Source of the DNA: CAIXSC01 sp046349915
Lineage (GTDB): Bacteria; Planctomycetota; Planctomycetia; Pirellulales; Pirellulaceae
Length of the DNA stretch: 64,000 bases
Direction: 5' to 3'
Assembly (NCBI GenBank): GCA_046349915.1
Contig: JAXMBL010000005.1
Span: forward strand, 372,001-436,000
Part shown: piece after piece, positions 26,146 through 34,679 of the stretch
Position numbering within the stretch: position 1 is the stretch's first letter
How the letters are laid out: the number at the start of each line of letters is the position of its first letter
Translations under genes and position numbers: made by a program
The notes under the pieces: generated by a model
Database searches by the model: none
The model's input: the letters and a program-made list of their open reading frames with translations, nothing else
What the model was told of the DNA's origin: nothing

Positions 26146-26208
26146 ACCAACAACCAACAACCAACAACCAACAACCAACAACCAATGACCAACAACCAAT
26201 GACCAATG
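26146..26208. repeat. Heptamer repeat tract ACCAACA/ACCAATG, 9 units
   Basis: Nine contiguous 7-bp units, ACCAACA six times and ACCAATG three times, in mixed order. Reverse-complemented they read TGTTGGT and CATTGGT, the same sequence class as the tracts at 28073 and 41819. It lies about 40 bp past the queG stop codon on the minus strand. Confidence 0.93.
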
Positions 26209-26246
26209 ACCTCAGTCGCAAATCGTATGCATCTAAGTACCATTTG

Positions 26247-27368
26247 TCAAGAAAGCAACGATTCTAGGGCTAGCATCAACTCGCCCCTAACACTAGCGTC
26301 GCTCTCGACAGCCAGCAGTTCCTCAAGCCACCCCTGAACCCCCAAGCCGCCCACTTTACCCAGAGCCCAGATACAGGCGCCGCGAACGAGCGGGTCTGAG
26401 TCGGTCGTCCCCAACTTCAGGGCAGGCCTTGCTTCCTCGCAGCGTTGATTTCCCAATACATAGGCCGCGTTCCTGAGTAATCCTCGACGCTTGGCTCGCC
26501 ATAGCGGCGTCCCGCGAAACCGCTCGCGGAATGTCGCTTCATCCATGCCCAGCAGTTCGATCAGGTTAACTGGGTTGCGATCCGGACGCGGGTCGAAACC
26601 CGACGGCGCCGCCCGCGGCGCTCGACGATTCCACGGGCAGACGTCTTGGCAGACGTCGCAGCCGAACAACCAATCCTGAATTCCCTCCCTCAACTCCGGC
26701 GGCGCCGCCTGCCGCAATTCGATCGTCAAATAGCTGACGCATTTTGAGGCGTCCAGCACATAGGGCTGAGGAAAAGCCTGCGTCGGACAGGCTTCAAGGC
26801 ATGCTCGACATGTACCGCAATGGTCCGTAGTCCAGGGTTGATCGCAGTCGAGTTCGATATCGGTCAGCAGTGCGGCCAGAAACAACCAACTTCCCAGTTG
26901 TCGATGAATGAGCAGCGTGTTCTTGCCGACCCAGCCGAGACCGGCCAATTGAGCGAACTCGCGTTCCAGCAGCGGCGCCGTATCGACCACCCCGCGCACC
27001 AAGCACCCTGGCGACCATTCTCGCAATTGGTCGGCCAATCGATGGAGACGCTCGCGTAAAACATCGTGATAGTCGACATCGCCCCAAGCGTACCGCGAAA
27101 CTCGCCCCTGACCGACCGCCGGCGGCTCGGGCTCCGCGGTGCGGTAATTCCAGCCCAATATGACGAGACTCCGAGTTCCGTCCAAAACGTGACGCGGATG
27201 AGCGTAGGCGTCGCGCCGATCCTCCAGGTATTTCATCTCTCCCGCGTAACCGGCCGCCAGCCACTGCTGAAATCGTTCCCAACCTGGCGCCGGGACGGCG
27301 GCGCAGACGCCCACGTGGGCGAAGCCGAGCTCTCGCGCGGTCTGTTTGAGCTGTTGGGTGAGCGTCAT
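26247..27368 (-). CDS. queG: Epoxyqueuosine reductase QueG
   Basis: 373 residues. It reduces epoxyqueuosine to queuosine in tRNA, the last step of queuosine synthesis, using cobalamin and two 4Fe-4S clusters. Cluster ligands: CGTCRACLEACPTQAF with a downstream Cys in LDASKCVSYL, and FGCDVCQDVCPWN. The N-terminal part contains the typical LGWNYRT and GLGWVGKNTLLIH stretches. The C-terminal 60 residues (DSDPLVRGACIWALGKVGG) form HEAT-like repeats, as in many full-length QueG proteins. It starts with MTLTQQLKQTARELGFAHVG. Confidence 0.95.
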   Translation of the reverse strand: MTLTQQLKQTARELGFAHVGVCAAVPAPGWERFQQWLAAGYAGEMKYLEDRRDAYAHPRHVLDGTRSLVILGWNYRTAEPEPPAVGQGRVSRYAWGDVDYHDVLRERLHRLADQLREWSPGCLVRGVVDTAPLLEREFAQLAGLGWVGKNTLLIHRQLGSWLFLAALLTDIELDCDQPWTTDHCGTCRACLEACPTQAFPQPYVLDASKCVSYLTIELRQAAPPELREGIQDWLFGCDVCQDVCPWNRRAPRAAPSGFDPRPDRNPVNLIELLGMDEATFRERFRGTPLWRAKRRGLLRNAAYVLGNQRCEEARPALKLGTTDSDPLVRGACIWALGKVGGLGVQGWLEELLAVESDASVRGELMLALESLLS

Positions 27369-27507
27369 ATCGCGTGCGACTCCCGGCCCACAGCTTCTCC
27401 CAAAGCCCCTTTGACGCCAACCCCCTTTTTTCGATCTTGGCGGGAATCAAGTCGTTCGCTAGTCTTCCGCGACTTTTTCGCAGTCATTTTGTCGGCGGGA
27501 GTCCTCA

Positions 27508-28062
27508 ATGCCGTTCCATGTCCCTCAGGCCCGGTTCGTGATTGCCGCAGCTTGCTTGGCGATGATCGCCGCCGGCTGCCATTCGAACGGCATGGGGGCA
27601 GGCGTTTGGGGTGGAACCGCTCGCGTACCGCCGCCGAATACCAGCAGCTATGGAACGGCCGCGTCATATTATCAGCGTAACGCGACAACTGCCGGCGTGC
27701 CCGCCGGCCTACCGCCCGCCGCGTCCGCTCCCCCGACCAACGGACCGCCAGCCGTCCCAGCCACAGGCACTCGCCCCACTTTCAACACAGGCGCGACCTC
27801 CATCTCCCCTCCCAACTCGGCGCCCAACTACCAGTATTCCGCGACCCCGATCCCGACAGTGCCGCCCACCACGATCCTCACAACTCCCGCTGGCACGTCT
27901 CCCAACGTTCCCCCCACCTATTTGTCGACTCCCGCTCGAGTCGACCAGATGCTCCCGCCTGGAAACGGCCCGACGGGCGTTCAACCGGCGAGCGCTTACG
28001 ACCTTCCCCCTTCACCAGGCGCCACGATCCCGGGCAACAGTTTGCGCTGGGGGAATCGCTGA
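27508..28062 (+). CDS. Proline-rich lipoprotein
   Basis: 184 residues. A signal peptide (FVIAAACLAMIAAGC) ends in a lipobox with Cys24, followed by HSNGMGAG. The mature protein is low-complexity, rich in Pro, Thr, Ser, Asn and Gly, without a recognisable domain. A GGGAG lies 6 nt before the ATG. Likely anchored in a membrane as an extended linker or surface protein; no function can be assigned. It is divergent from queG and followed by a heptamer tract. Confidence 0.65.
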   Translation: MPFHVPQARFVIAAACLAMIAAGCHSNGMGAGVWGGTARVPPPNTSSYGTAASYYQRNATTAGVPAGLPPAASAPPTNGPPAVPATGTRPTFNTGATSISPPNSAPNYQYSATPIPTVPPTTILTTPAGTSPNVPPTYLSTPARVDQMLPPGNGPTGVQPASAYDLPPSPGATIPGNSLRWGNR

Positions 28063-28072
28063 AGAAGGAGTC

Positions 28073-28128
28073 ATTGGTCATTGGTCATTGGTTGTTGGTT
28101 GTTGGTTGTTGGTTGTTGGTCATTGGTT
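28073..28128. repeat. Heptamer repeat tract ATTGGTC/GTTGGTT, 8 units
   Basis: Eight contiguous 7-bp units, ATTGGTC, ATTGGTT, GTTGGTT and GTTGGTC, starting 10 bp after the lipoprotein stop codon and oriented like the tracts after other plus-strand genes. Confidence 0.93.
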
Positions 28129-28263
28129 GTTGGGGGGTTCTTCGGGTCGCTTGAATCGCTGTTAATTCGCTTCTCTAACTCAGATTGACGCGTCTTCCAA
28201 AACTTGCCATTCTAAACCTCCTCACAGAAGCCCTACTTTTTCCCGGCGGAGGGAGGTGCAAGG

Positions 28264-30234
28264 ATGCACGCCTCAGTCCTGTCTCTGGCAAGTCTTCTCC
28301 TCTTTCAGTTGCAAGTGGCGCCGGCCGAATCGGTGCGACTCGAGTCGCCGCGTCCCAACGCCGCGACAGCCCCCGAGTCCGCCCCGACAACTCGCCAGCC
28401 GATTGCGACTCAATGGGGTGCACCCGTTACGAACAAAGCCAAGGGGCCTCCGTCAACGATGCCTCCTTCAACTATGCCTTCTTCGACCAATCCTCCGGCG
28501 GCAACGCGGGGCAATGCTCTTCGCTCCCATGCAACGGTGAATGAAACCGCATCATCGAAAGAAACCGCTACCCCGAGCGCATCGGTAACATCATCCGAGC
28601 AGCTAGCGGGGACCGTTCGGCCCGCGGCCAGCGCACCGCCAAGGGTGATTTTTGATGGCGAGATCCGTCCGGCAGCGGCCGAACAGACGGAGGATGACGA
28701 TCAAGCCATGGGCGCCGAACCGGGGGACGACGTCGCTCAATCTTCCCCGTTCGCCCCAGGGGTCGCCGAACCGCCAGTCGAAGATACCGATGCACCACCA
28801 AGCGGACCTCCACCAGCCACTCGACCTTCCTGGTCAATCCCTCCCGCGAATCGCGCGCCACGGGAAGAGGTGGAAGTAGAAGGGGAGACGCCGATGGCGC
28901 CTCCTCCACGTCCTCAATTCGCCTTGCCTCCGACCATCGCAGGTCAGGGCGCCCCGTTCACTCCAGGAGGCGCCGCGACCGGGACTGATTTTGCCGCCGT
29001 CTCACGAGCAAATTTTGAAGCCGGCGGATCGGCAGCCAACGCTCCACTGTTGGTCAAGCACTCATTAACGCCGCCCGAGGCGGAAGATTGGCGATTGCCA
29101 GGACAACCACTCGCTCTGTACTCGGCATTGGAACGCGCTACCGATCGCGTGTCGCGCATGGCGATGGTTCGAGCCTACTGGCGGATGACAGCGGATACAG
29201 CGGCCTACTATTGGTCAGTTGAAGAAGGTTCATTTATTTCGGGATTGGAACCATCGAATCGCAACACCGACCAATCGCTGCTGGCGTCCGCTCGTTTGTC
29301 TGCCCAATCCCAATTACAGCGGGCCAAGGTCACCGCGACCGGCTCACAAAACGACCTCGCCGATCTCGCTCGGTTCGCCACTCGCGACCCAGCCCCTTTG
29401 CCGCGCGACTTGCCTTTGGTCAGCGCTTACCAAACAAAGTTCGAGAAGATCTTTGCGAATCGAACGCCGCCCGCGGGCCTGCGGCGCATTGCGTTGTCGA
29501 TTCCACTTCAGCTCGAGCTCGTGGAAACACAAGCCTCGCTGGTCGCCGCGGACACCGACTTGATCCAGCAATTGAATCAAGAGTATCGACAAGGGCAAGG
29601 GTCGCTTGAATCGATCATCGCGGCCCACGACCGTTTGCACAAACACCGCGTCGAGTTCCTTCAAGCAGTGCGGCTGTACAACGAGTTGATTGCCGAATAT
29701 GCGTTGGCCATCGGCGGCTCGACCAATAACCTGACCTTGGTCTCGATGCTGATCCGCAACCCCGCGACGCCTCGCACGGCCCAAGCCGTTCGCCGCGATG
29801 CGTCCAGTTCTCCGAGTACTGGAACTTATCTGCCCGGCCAATATCCCGCGGGGCAATATCCGCCTGGGCAATATCCCGCGGGTCAGCCCATGGCAGGGCA
29901 ACCGACCAACCCTGGCGCTCGCGGAGGTTATCCGAATCAGGGGGCCAACGGGTCATCGCGAGCCGCGAATGGGTCGACGAATTCAGGTGCGTCGCCCCGG
30001 ACTTCGAGTCGCAGTGGCACTTGGATGGCGCCGCGGACCGCGGTCAGGGATGAAGCGGTGCGCGGATCGGTGGCCGAGGGGCAACAGATGCCGGCCTTCG
30101 CGGACGGGCCCCCCGCTTTTCAGAATGCTCCTCGTACGTTCCAGGAGCCAACTGGTGAACCAGCCTATCCCGCGGAAACTCAATTCGATGGGGCTGACTC
30201 GCGCCCCGTTTTAGGCACGCCTCAACCCGAGTGA
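28264..30234 (+). CDS. Secreted TolC-like helical protein with PGQY repeats
   Basis: 656 residues. The start ATG has GGAGG 7 nt upstream and opens a signal peptide (MHASVLSLASLLLFQLQVAP). Residues 25-240 are a Pro/Ala/Thr-rich linker. Residues about 270-500 are strongly helical (LALYSALERATDRVSRMAMV, LLASARLSAQSQLQRAKVTA, LELVETQASLVAADTDLIQQ, VRLYNELIAEYALAIGG) and resemble the long-helix region of TolC-family outer-membrane efflux proteins. The C-terminus has a short repeat (PGQYPAGQYPPGQYPAGQP) and a disordered tail. No inner-membrane pump or adaptor gene is adjacent. The TolC relation is tentative; it may be a planctomycete-specific envelope protein. Confidence 0.55.
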   Translation: MHASVLSLASLLLFQLQVAPAESVRLESPRPNAATAPESAPTTRQPIATQWGAPVTNKAKGPPSTMPPSTMPSSTNPPAATRGNALRSHATVNETASSKETATPSASVTSSEQLAGTVRPAASAPPRVIFDGEIRPAAAEQTEDDDQAMGAEPGDDVAQSSPFAPGVAEPPVEDTDAPPSGPPPATRPSWSIPPANRAPREEVEVEGETPMAPPPRPQFALPPTIAGQGAPFTPGGAATGTDFAAVSRANFEAGGSAANAPLLVKHSLTPPEAEDWRLPGQPLALYSALERATDRVSRMAMVRAYWRMTADTAAYYWSVEEGSFISGLEPSNRNTDQSLLASARLSAQSQLQRAKVTATGSQNDLADLARFATRDPAPLPRDLPLVSAYQTKFEKIFANRTPPAGLRRIALSIPLQLELVETQASLVAADTDLIQQLNQEYRQGQGSLESIIAAHDRLHKHRVEFLQAVRLYNELIAEYALAIGGSTNNLTLVSMLIRNPATPRTAQAVRRDASSSPSTGTYLPGQYPAGQYPPGQYPAGQPMAGQPTNPGARGGYPNQGANGSSRAANGSTNSGASPRTSSRSGTWMAPRTAVRDEAVRGSVAEGQQMPAFADGPPAFQNAPRTFQEPTGEPAYPAETQFDGADSRPVLGTPQPE

Positions 30235-30306
30235 CCGCGAAGCCGCGGAGCGGGCCGGACAACCCGCCCCGCGGCGTTCACGTCACTCGCACGAACAGCC
30301 GTCCCA

Positions 30307-30642
30307 CTAGGCCGCCCGGCGTCGCATCACTTGCCGCTCCGTCGACTGACGATACCGCGTCACCACCAACTTGACCAAAGCATTGGTGGATTGCTCGATC
30401 AACGCTTCCGTGTGTTGAGCGATCCCGCTTCCGTGCGTTTCGGCAACTCGTTGCACTTTCTCGCTGACCAATCCGCGCGACCGAGCGCGAACATAGCCAA
30501 CAAGCTCGTGGGTGGAGAGTTCCCCCACGCGGTGCCCAACCAGTGGCCACACCGACTCCAAACTTTCAGCCGCGATCGAGTCGCCCAGCTCGACCAACCG
30601 CGGTTCCTTGCGCCATCGCGCGAAAAATCCCAGCAGACTCAT
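30307..30642 (-). CDS. Small hypothetical protein
   Basis: 111 residues from ATG 30642, fixed by AAGGAG 6 nt upstream; the frame stays open to 30852 but the extension looks non-coding. MSLLGFFARWRKEPRLVELG is followed by a helical domain (SLESVWPLVGHRVGELSTHE, LVGYVRARSRGLVSEKVQRV) and a basic C-terminus ending RRRAA. No signal peptide or known motif. I do not recognise the family. It is convergent with the TolC-like gene. Confidence 0.5.
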   Translation of the reverse strand: MSLLGFFARWRKEPRLVELGDSIAAESLESVWPLVGHRVGELSTHELVGYVRARSRGLVSEKVQRVAETHGSGIAQHTEALIEQSTNALVKLVVTRYRQSTERQVMRRRAA

Positions 30643-31038
30643 GACGGACTCCTTTCTCGACGCCCAAGGCCCAACCTGTCCCGCCTCGGCTCGGTAGAAT
30701 CTCCATCGTTCCCCAGGCACCCCCATTTCCAGTCGAGTGCGAAACATGAGGGGAGGTCGTTTTGGGCAATCCCTAGCAATTCCAGGAAGGACTCCAGTTC
30801 CACCGGTTTCGCGACGAAATAATAAGTGCCCCGCGGCGGACAACCGGCTCAAACCGGAGAGTCTTCCATGGGCCTCCCCTCGTCGAGGTGATTAGACGGG
30901 GACTTCGCCAAGAATACGAAAGACCGTAGTCAAGGTCGGAGGCAATCAGGAAACAGCCCGCAAGCTTTTCTCACGTTGCCTATTCCCCTTGACCGTTTCG
31001 AGTGAATTCCGTAATCTTGCGCGGACTGAGTTGAACAT
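30643..31038. other. Intergenic region upstream of tRNA-Cys
   Basis: 396 bp. It contains the ribosome-binding site of the small hypothetical protein at its left edge and the tRNA promoter at 30989-31017 at its right edge. In between I see no gene, repeat or strong hairpin. Confidence 0.5.
30989..31017 (+). promoter_or_regulatory. Sigma-70-type promoter of tRNA-Cys
   Basis: TTGACC (30989-30994), a 17-bp spacer, then TAATCT (31012-31017), ending 21 bp before the first base of the mature tRNA. Both boxes are one or two mismatches from consensus and the spacing is ideal. Confidence 0.75.
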
Positions 31039-31110
31039 GGCTCCGTAGCCAAGCGGCTAAGGCAGTGGATTGCAAATCCACCATCCCCGGTTCGAATCCG
31101 GGCGGAGCCT
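31039..31110 (+). tRNA. tRNA-Cys (GCA)
   Basis: A 72-nt cloverleaf. Acceptor GGCTCCG pairs with CGGAGCC (31103-31109) with discriminator T. The D arm is GCCAAGCGGCTAAGGC. Anticodon stem GTGGA/TCCAC holds loop TTGCAAA with anticodon GCA at 31072-31074. T arm CCCGG-TTCGAAT-CCGGG. No CCA is encoded. The U73 discriminator is the Cys identity base. A run of six T residues follows just downstream. Confidence 0.96.
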
Positions 31111-31150
31111 CTTTTTTCTTTCCACTCGGCAAATGTTGAGTTTCTCAGGT

Positions 31151-31174
31151 GTACGACGGACTTCTAGTCCGTCG
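31151..31174. repeat. Family A palindrome
   Basis: GTACGACGGACTTCTAGTCCGTCG, the same sequence as the copies at 3926 and 31498 (inverse) apart from the central bases. It stands 40 bp after tRNA-Cys. Confidence 0.9.
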
Positions 31175-31334
31175 AGTCGAGCACCATCGCCCGCGTTGCC
31201 GCGAGTGATCAATTCTGCCCACAATACAGCTGTTGGTTCCGTATTCCAACAACCGCCAGTGCTTTGGCACAGCGAACGGCGAGGTTTGCTAAGATGGGAC
31301 GCGGGGTGTTGCGCCCGTTTTCCACAGCCCGGAT

Positions 31335-31521
31335 CGACCGACTAGAAGTCCGTCGGACGGTGGTAGCCCGCTCACTTCGTGAGCGGACAGCCGCGCGGCC
31401 GGTGAGCACCCATTGCCGCCAGCCAACCCGCGTTGTGAGGCGATTGATGTTCGAATATCGCAGAATCGACGGACTAGAAGTCCGTCGGACACCAGATCGA
31501 CGGACTGGAAGTCCGTCGTAC
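31335..31521. repeat. Composite array of family A and family B palindromes
   Basis: In order: a family A copy at 31335-31357 (one mismatch in the left arm), a family B copy at 31363-31395 (GCCCGCTCACTTCGTGAGCG core, both arms changed in a compensating way), then family A copies at 31467-31487 and 31498-31521. The last lies 15 bp before the start codon of the cytochrome gene. Confidence 0.85.
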
Positions 31522-31536
31522 AGACGTCAACTCGGC

Positions 31537-34500
31537 ATGGGGCGAGTCCTTAGCGTGGCGTGGGCATTGTTCGTCATTCTTTCCGCGACGCCCCCCTCAT
31601 CCGCCCAAACCTCAGCCCCGAGCTACGAGCGAGAGGTTGCGCCGCTATTGAAGAATCGGTGCGTCAAGTGCCATGGGCCGGCGACTCGTGAGGGTCAATT
31701 GTTTCTCGCCACGCCCGCGGGCTTAATGCAGGGAGGTAAATCTGGCCCCGCTGTCGTCCCACACGATGTCGCCGCGAGCCTCCTGTGGACGAAAGTTTCC
31801 AGCGACGACATGCCGCCTGACGACCCGTTGCCAGACGCGGAAAAGCAGTTGCTCCGACGTTGGATTCTCGCCGGCGCGCCCGGTTTGCGCCCCCTCCAAG
31901 CCAACTCAAGGGTCGAGGCCGACCACTGGTCCTTTCGACCACTGCAACGGCCGACTCTTCCACCCGTGGCTCAACGTCAACATCTACAATCGCCCATCGA
32001 CTACTTTGTGCAAGCCGCGCTGGAGCAAGCTGGACTTGCCATCAGTCCAACGGCGCCGCGATCAACGCTCGCGCGTCGAGCTCGATACGCACTTACCGGC
32101 CTGCCTCCTCGCATTGACGAGTTGGACCTCGTCGGCGACGCCGCGAGTGGAAACTCTGCCGACGATGCCTACGAGCAACTCGTTGATCGCTGGCTCAGCT
32201 CTCCGCAATTCGGACCGCGCTGGGGCAAAGTCTGGCTCGACGCGGCCGGCTATGCCGATTCGAACGGATACTTTGGGGCCGATACCGACCGGCCGCTCGC
32301 TTATCGCTATCGCGACTACGTCGTCCGCTCCCTCAACGCCGACAAACAACTCGACCGCTTCATCGTCGAGCAGTTGGCGGGCGATGAACTTGCTCAATTC
32401 ACGCCGGGGAAAGCTGCCACCGACCAACAGATTGAATGGCTCGAGGCCACGCACTTTTTGCGCAACGGGCAGGATGGTTCGGGCGAGAGCGACGGCAATC
32501 CCGACGAAGTGCGAGCGGATCGGTACTATGCGTTGGAGTCATCGCAACAACTCGTGAGCGGCACTTTGTTGGGACTGACCATCCAATGTGCGAAGTGTCA
32601 CGATCACAAGTTCGAACCGATCACCCAGCGCGACTTCTATCGACTCCAAGCCATTCTGTATCCCGCGTTTCCGATCGAGCAGTGGGTGAAGCCCAACGAT
32701 CGCGCGATTTTCGCTCCACGCGTGGGAGAAACGGAAGCGTGGCAAGCCCGACTCGATCAGCTCGCTGCACAACTCGCCGAACAGCAGCGCGAACTTGAAC
32801 AATGGGTGCGGGCCAAAAGGCCTCAGGGAGACACGTTATTCGTTGACTCCTTCGACGCCGCAACCGACGCCAGCACGGGCGAACCTTGGACGCGGCGGTG
32901 GAGCGACACAGCGCCGGGCGACGACGCACCGGGCGGCGATCGTCCCGTCGAGGTGGATGGCCAATCGGCGCCAGCGGCTCGAGTTCACGACGGCACGCTG
33001 CGGATCATCGAGTCGGGAGGCGCGGGCAATCGCTGGCTCTCGACCACTCGACGCTTCGATTGGACGCCTGACAACGTCGGCGAAGCGATCCAGGTCACCT
33101 TTGATTTAGTGGATAACCGGCACGAGCGTCAGGGGACGCCCGCCGAACGCGTAGGCTATTACCTGGCATTACATGACTACAATGACAACTCGCCTGTGGC
33201 GGGCGGCAATATCTTGATTGATGGACACCCGTCCGCGGCGACGGCGGTGGTTGTCGATTATCCCGGCGCCGACAACCGAGGCGTCGGGCAGATTGGTGGC
33301 ACTGGCTATCAGCCGGGCAAGAACTTTGGAGTCAGGATCACTAAACTTGCCGACGGCAAGTTTAGTCTTGAGCATCTTGTCGATGGCTTGCCCGAGGAGA
33401 AATCGATCACACTGACGGCGGCGGACTTGCCCGACGGCGGTTTCGGCTTTGAGTACTGCTGCGGACGCAGCTTCGTGGTCGACAATGTGCGAGTCGAGCG
33501 ATTCGGCGGCGGGAACGCTGGCGCCGAATCGCGCAAGCGACTCGATCAGTTTGTCATGGAACTGAAGCAACAACGTGCTGGATACGATCGATTACGCAAG
33601 GAACGCGATTCGCTCGCCAGCGCCAAGCCAGGCAAAATTGCTTGGCTGGCCGATGTGTCGAATTCGCCGCCCGACGTGCATCTGCTGACTCGCGGCAATT
33701 ACGCGACCCGAGGCGAGAAGGTTGAACCTGGTCCGCCGAGCGTTTTGTCAGACCTCGACAACCCGTATCAAGTCGGCCCATCCGGTGCGCATCCTCAATC
33801 GACAGGTCGTCGCCGAGCGTTGGCGGAATGGCTCACTCGCCCCGGCTCGCGTCCTTCCGCACTGATGGCTCGCGTGCAAGCGAACCGCATTTGGCAGCAC
33901 TACTTCGGCGTGGGCATTGTCGCCACGTCCGAAAATCTCGGACTGGGCGGCGCACCGCCCACTCATCCCGAATTGCTCGAATGGCTGGCTGCTGAATTGG
34001 TCGATTCCCAGTGGAATACCAAAGAGCTTCATCGACAGATCCTGCTTTCAGCCACCTTTCGTCAGTCGTCCGCGGTGACGCCGCGCGCCCTCGAACTCGA
34101 TCCCACCAACCGCCTGCTGAGTCGCTTCCCACTCTTGCGATTGGACGCGGAGTCGTTACGAGACGGCATGTTGGCCGCCAGCGGCGAACTCGACACGCGA
34201 CTCGGCGGCCCCTATGTCCCCACGTCCCGCGACTCGGAGGGTGAGGTCGTGGCGGACGAAGAATCCGCGGGCGCTCGCCGCCGCTCGCTTTACCTTTACC
34301 AACGACGCACACAAATCGTCAGTTTCCTGAACGTCTTCGATTCGCCATCGATCGTATTTCTCAGCACTCAGCGGAATCGTTCGACGACCCCGCTTCAGTC
34401 GTTGACCCTCTGGAACTCGCCGTTCGTGCTGCGCCGTGCCGCGGCCTTAGCGACTCGCGTACAACAAGAGGCGTCGACCGATGCCGAACGGCTCAACTTG

Positions 34501-34671
34501 CTTTGGCAAGTCGCTTATGGTCGCCCTATGACAACCGAGGAGCAGGCGGCGGCCAAGTTTTTGGACGACCAATCGCGATCGCATGCTCCAGCCAGCGAGG
34601 CTCGTAGCAAAGCCTGGATTGATCTAGCTCAGGCCGTTTTGATGAGTAACGCCTTTTTGTATCTGGAGTGA
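31537..34671 (+). CDS. PSCyt1/DUF1549/DUF1553 cytochrome-like protein with lectin-like insertion
   Basis: 1044 residues from ATG 31537, the start of a signal peptide (MGRVLSVAWALFVILSATPP). PSCyt1 has RCVKCHGPATREGQLFL near residue 42. DUF1549 (PSCyt2) covers about 130-420, ending at IQCAKCHDHKFEPITQRDFY. Residues about 430-655 form a beta-rich domain (DTLFVDSFDAAT to FVVDNVRVERF) resembling LamG or DUF1080-type concanavalin folds. DUF1553 (PSD1) runs from about 755 to the end. These proteins are secreted planctomycete haem proteins of uncertain substrate, generally paired with DUF1501. The DUF1501 gene follows directly with overlapping or adjacent start. A longer frame upstream only translates repeats. 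Confidence 0.9.
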   Translation: MGRVLSVAWALFVILSATPPSSAQTSAPSYEREVAPLLKNRCVKCHGPATREGQLFLATPAGLMQGGKSGPAVVPHDVAASLLWTKVSSDDMPPDDPLPDAEKQLLRRWILAGAPGLRPLQANSRVEADHWSFRPLQRPTLPPVAQRQHLQSPIDYFVQAALEQAGLAISPTAPRSTLARRARYALTGLPPRIDELDLVGDAASGNSADDAYEQLVDRWLSSPQFGPRWGKVWLDAAGYADSNGYFGADTDRPLAYRYRDYVVRSLNADKQLDRFIVEQLAGDELAQFTPGKAATDQQIEWLEATHFLRNGQDGSGESDGNPDEVRADRYYALESSQQLVSGTLLGLTIQCAKCHDHKFEPITQRDFYRLQAILYPAFPIEQWVKPNDRAIFAPRVGETEAWQARLDQLAAQLAEQQRELEQWVRAKRPQGDTLFVDSFDAATDASTGEPWTRRWSDTAPGDDAPGGDRPVEVDGQSAPAARVHDGTLRIIESGGAGNRWLSTTRRFDWTPDNVGEAIQVTFDLVDNRHERQGTPAERVGYYLALHDYNDNSPVAGGNILIDGHPSAATAVVVDYPGADNRGVGQIGGTGYQPGKNFGVRITKLADGKFSLEHLVDGLPEEKSITLTAADLPDGGFGFEYCCGRSFVVDNVRVERFGGGNAGAESRKRLDQFVMELKQQRAGYDRLRKERDSLASAKPGKIAWLADVSNSPPDVHLLTRGNYATRGEKVEPGPPSVLSDLDNPYQVGPSGAHPQSTGRRRALAEWLTRPGSRPSALMARVQANRIWQHYFGVGIVATSENLGLGGAPPTHPELLEWLAAELVDSQWNTKELHRQILLSATFRQSSAVTPRALELDPTNRLLSRFPLLRLDAESLRDGMLAASGELDTRLGGPYVPTSRDSEGEVVADEESAGARRRSLYLYQRRTQIVSFLNVFDSPSIVFLSTQRNRSTTPLQSLTLWNSPFVLRRAAALATRVQQEASTDAERLNLLWQVAYGRPMTTEEQAAAKFLDDQSRSHAPASEARSKAWIDLAQAVLMSNAFLYLE

Positions 34672-34679
34672 CCAGAGTC

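Larger units (their letters stand above)
31111..31536. other. Intergenic region filled with palindromic repeats
   Basis: 426 bp between tRNA-Cys and the first cytochrome gene. A family A palindrome lies at 31151-31174 and an array of A, B, A, A palindromes at 31335-31521. A frame is open through part of it, but it only translates the repeats (LEVRRT peptides) and is not a gene. Confidence 0.7.

Noticed and set aside
31110..31125. Intrinsic terminator of tRNA-Cys
   Set aside because: There is a T run but no hairpin between it and the tRNA acceptor stem; it may work with the tRNA fold but cannot be called.
31264..31536. Longer N-terminus for the first cytochrome protein
   Set aside because: The extension only translates family A and B palindromes; the signal peptide begins at 31537.
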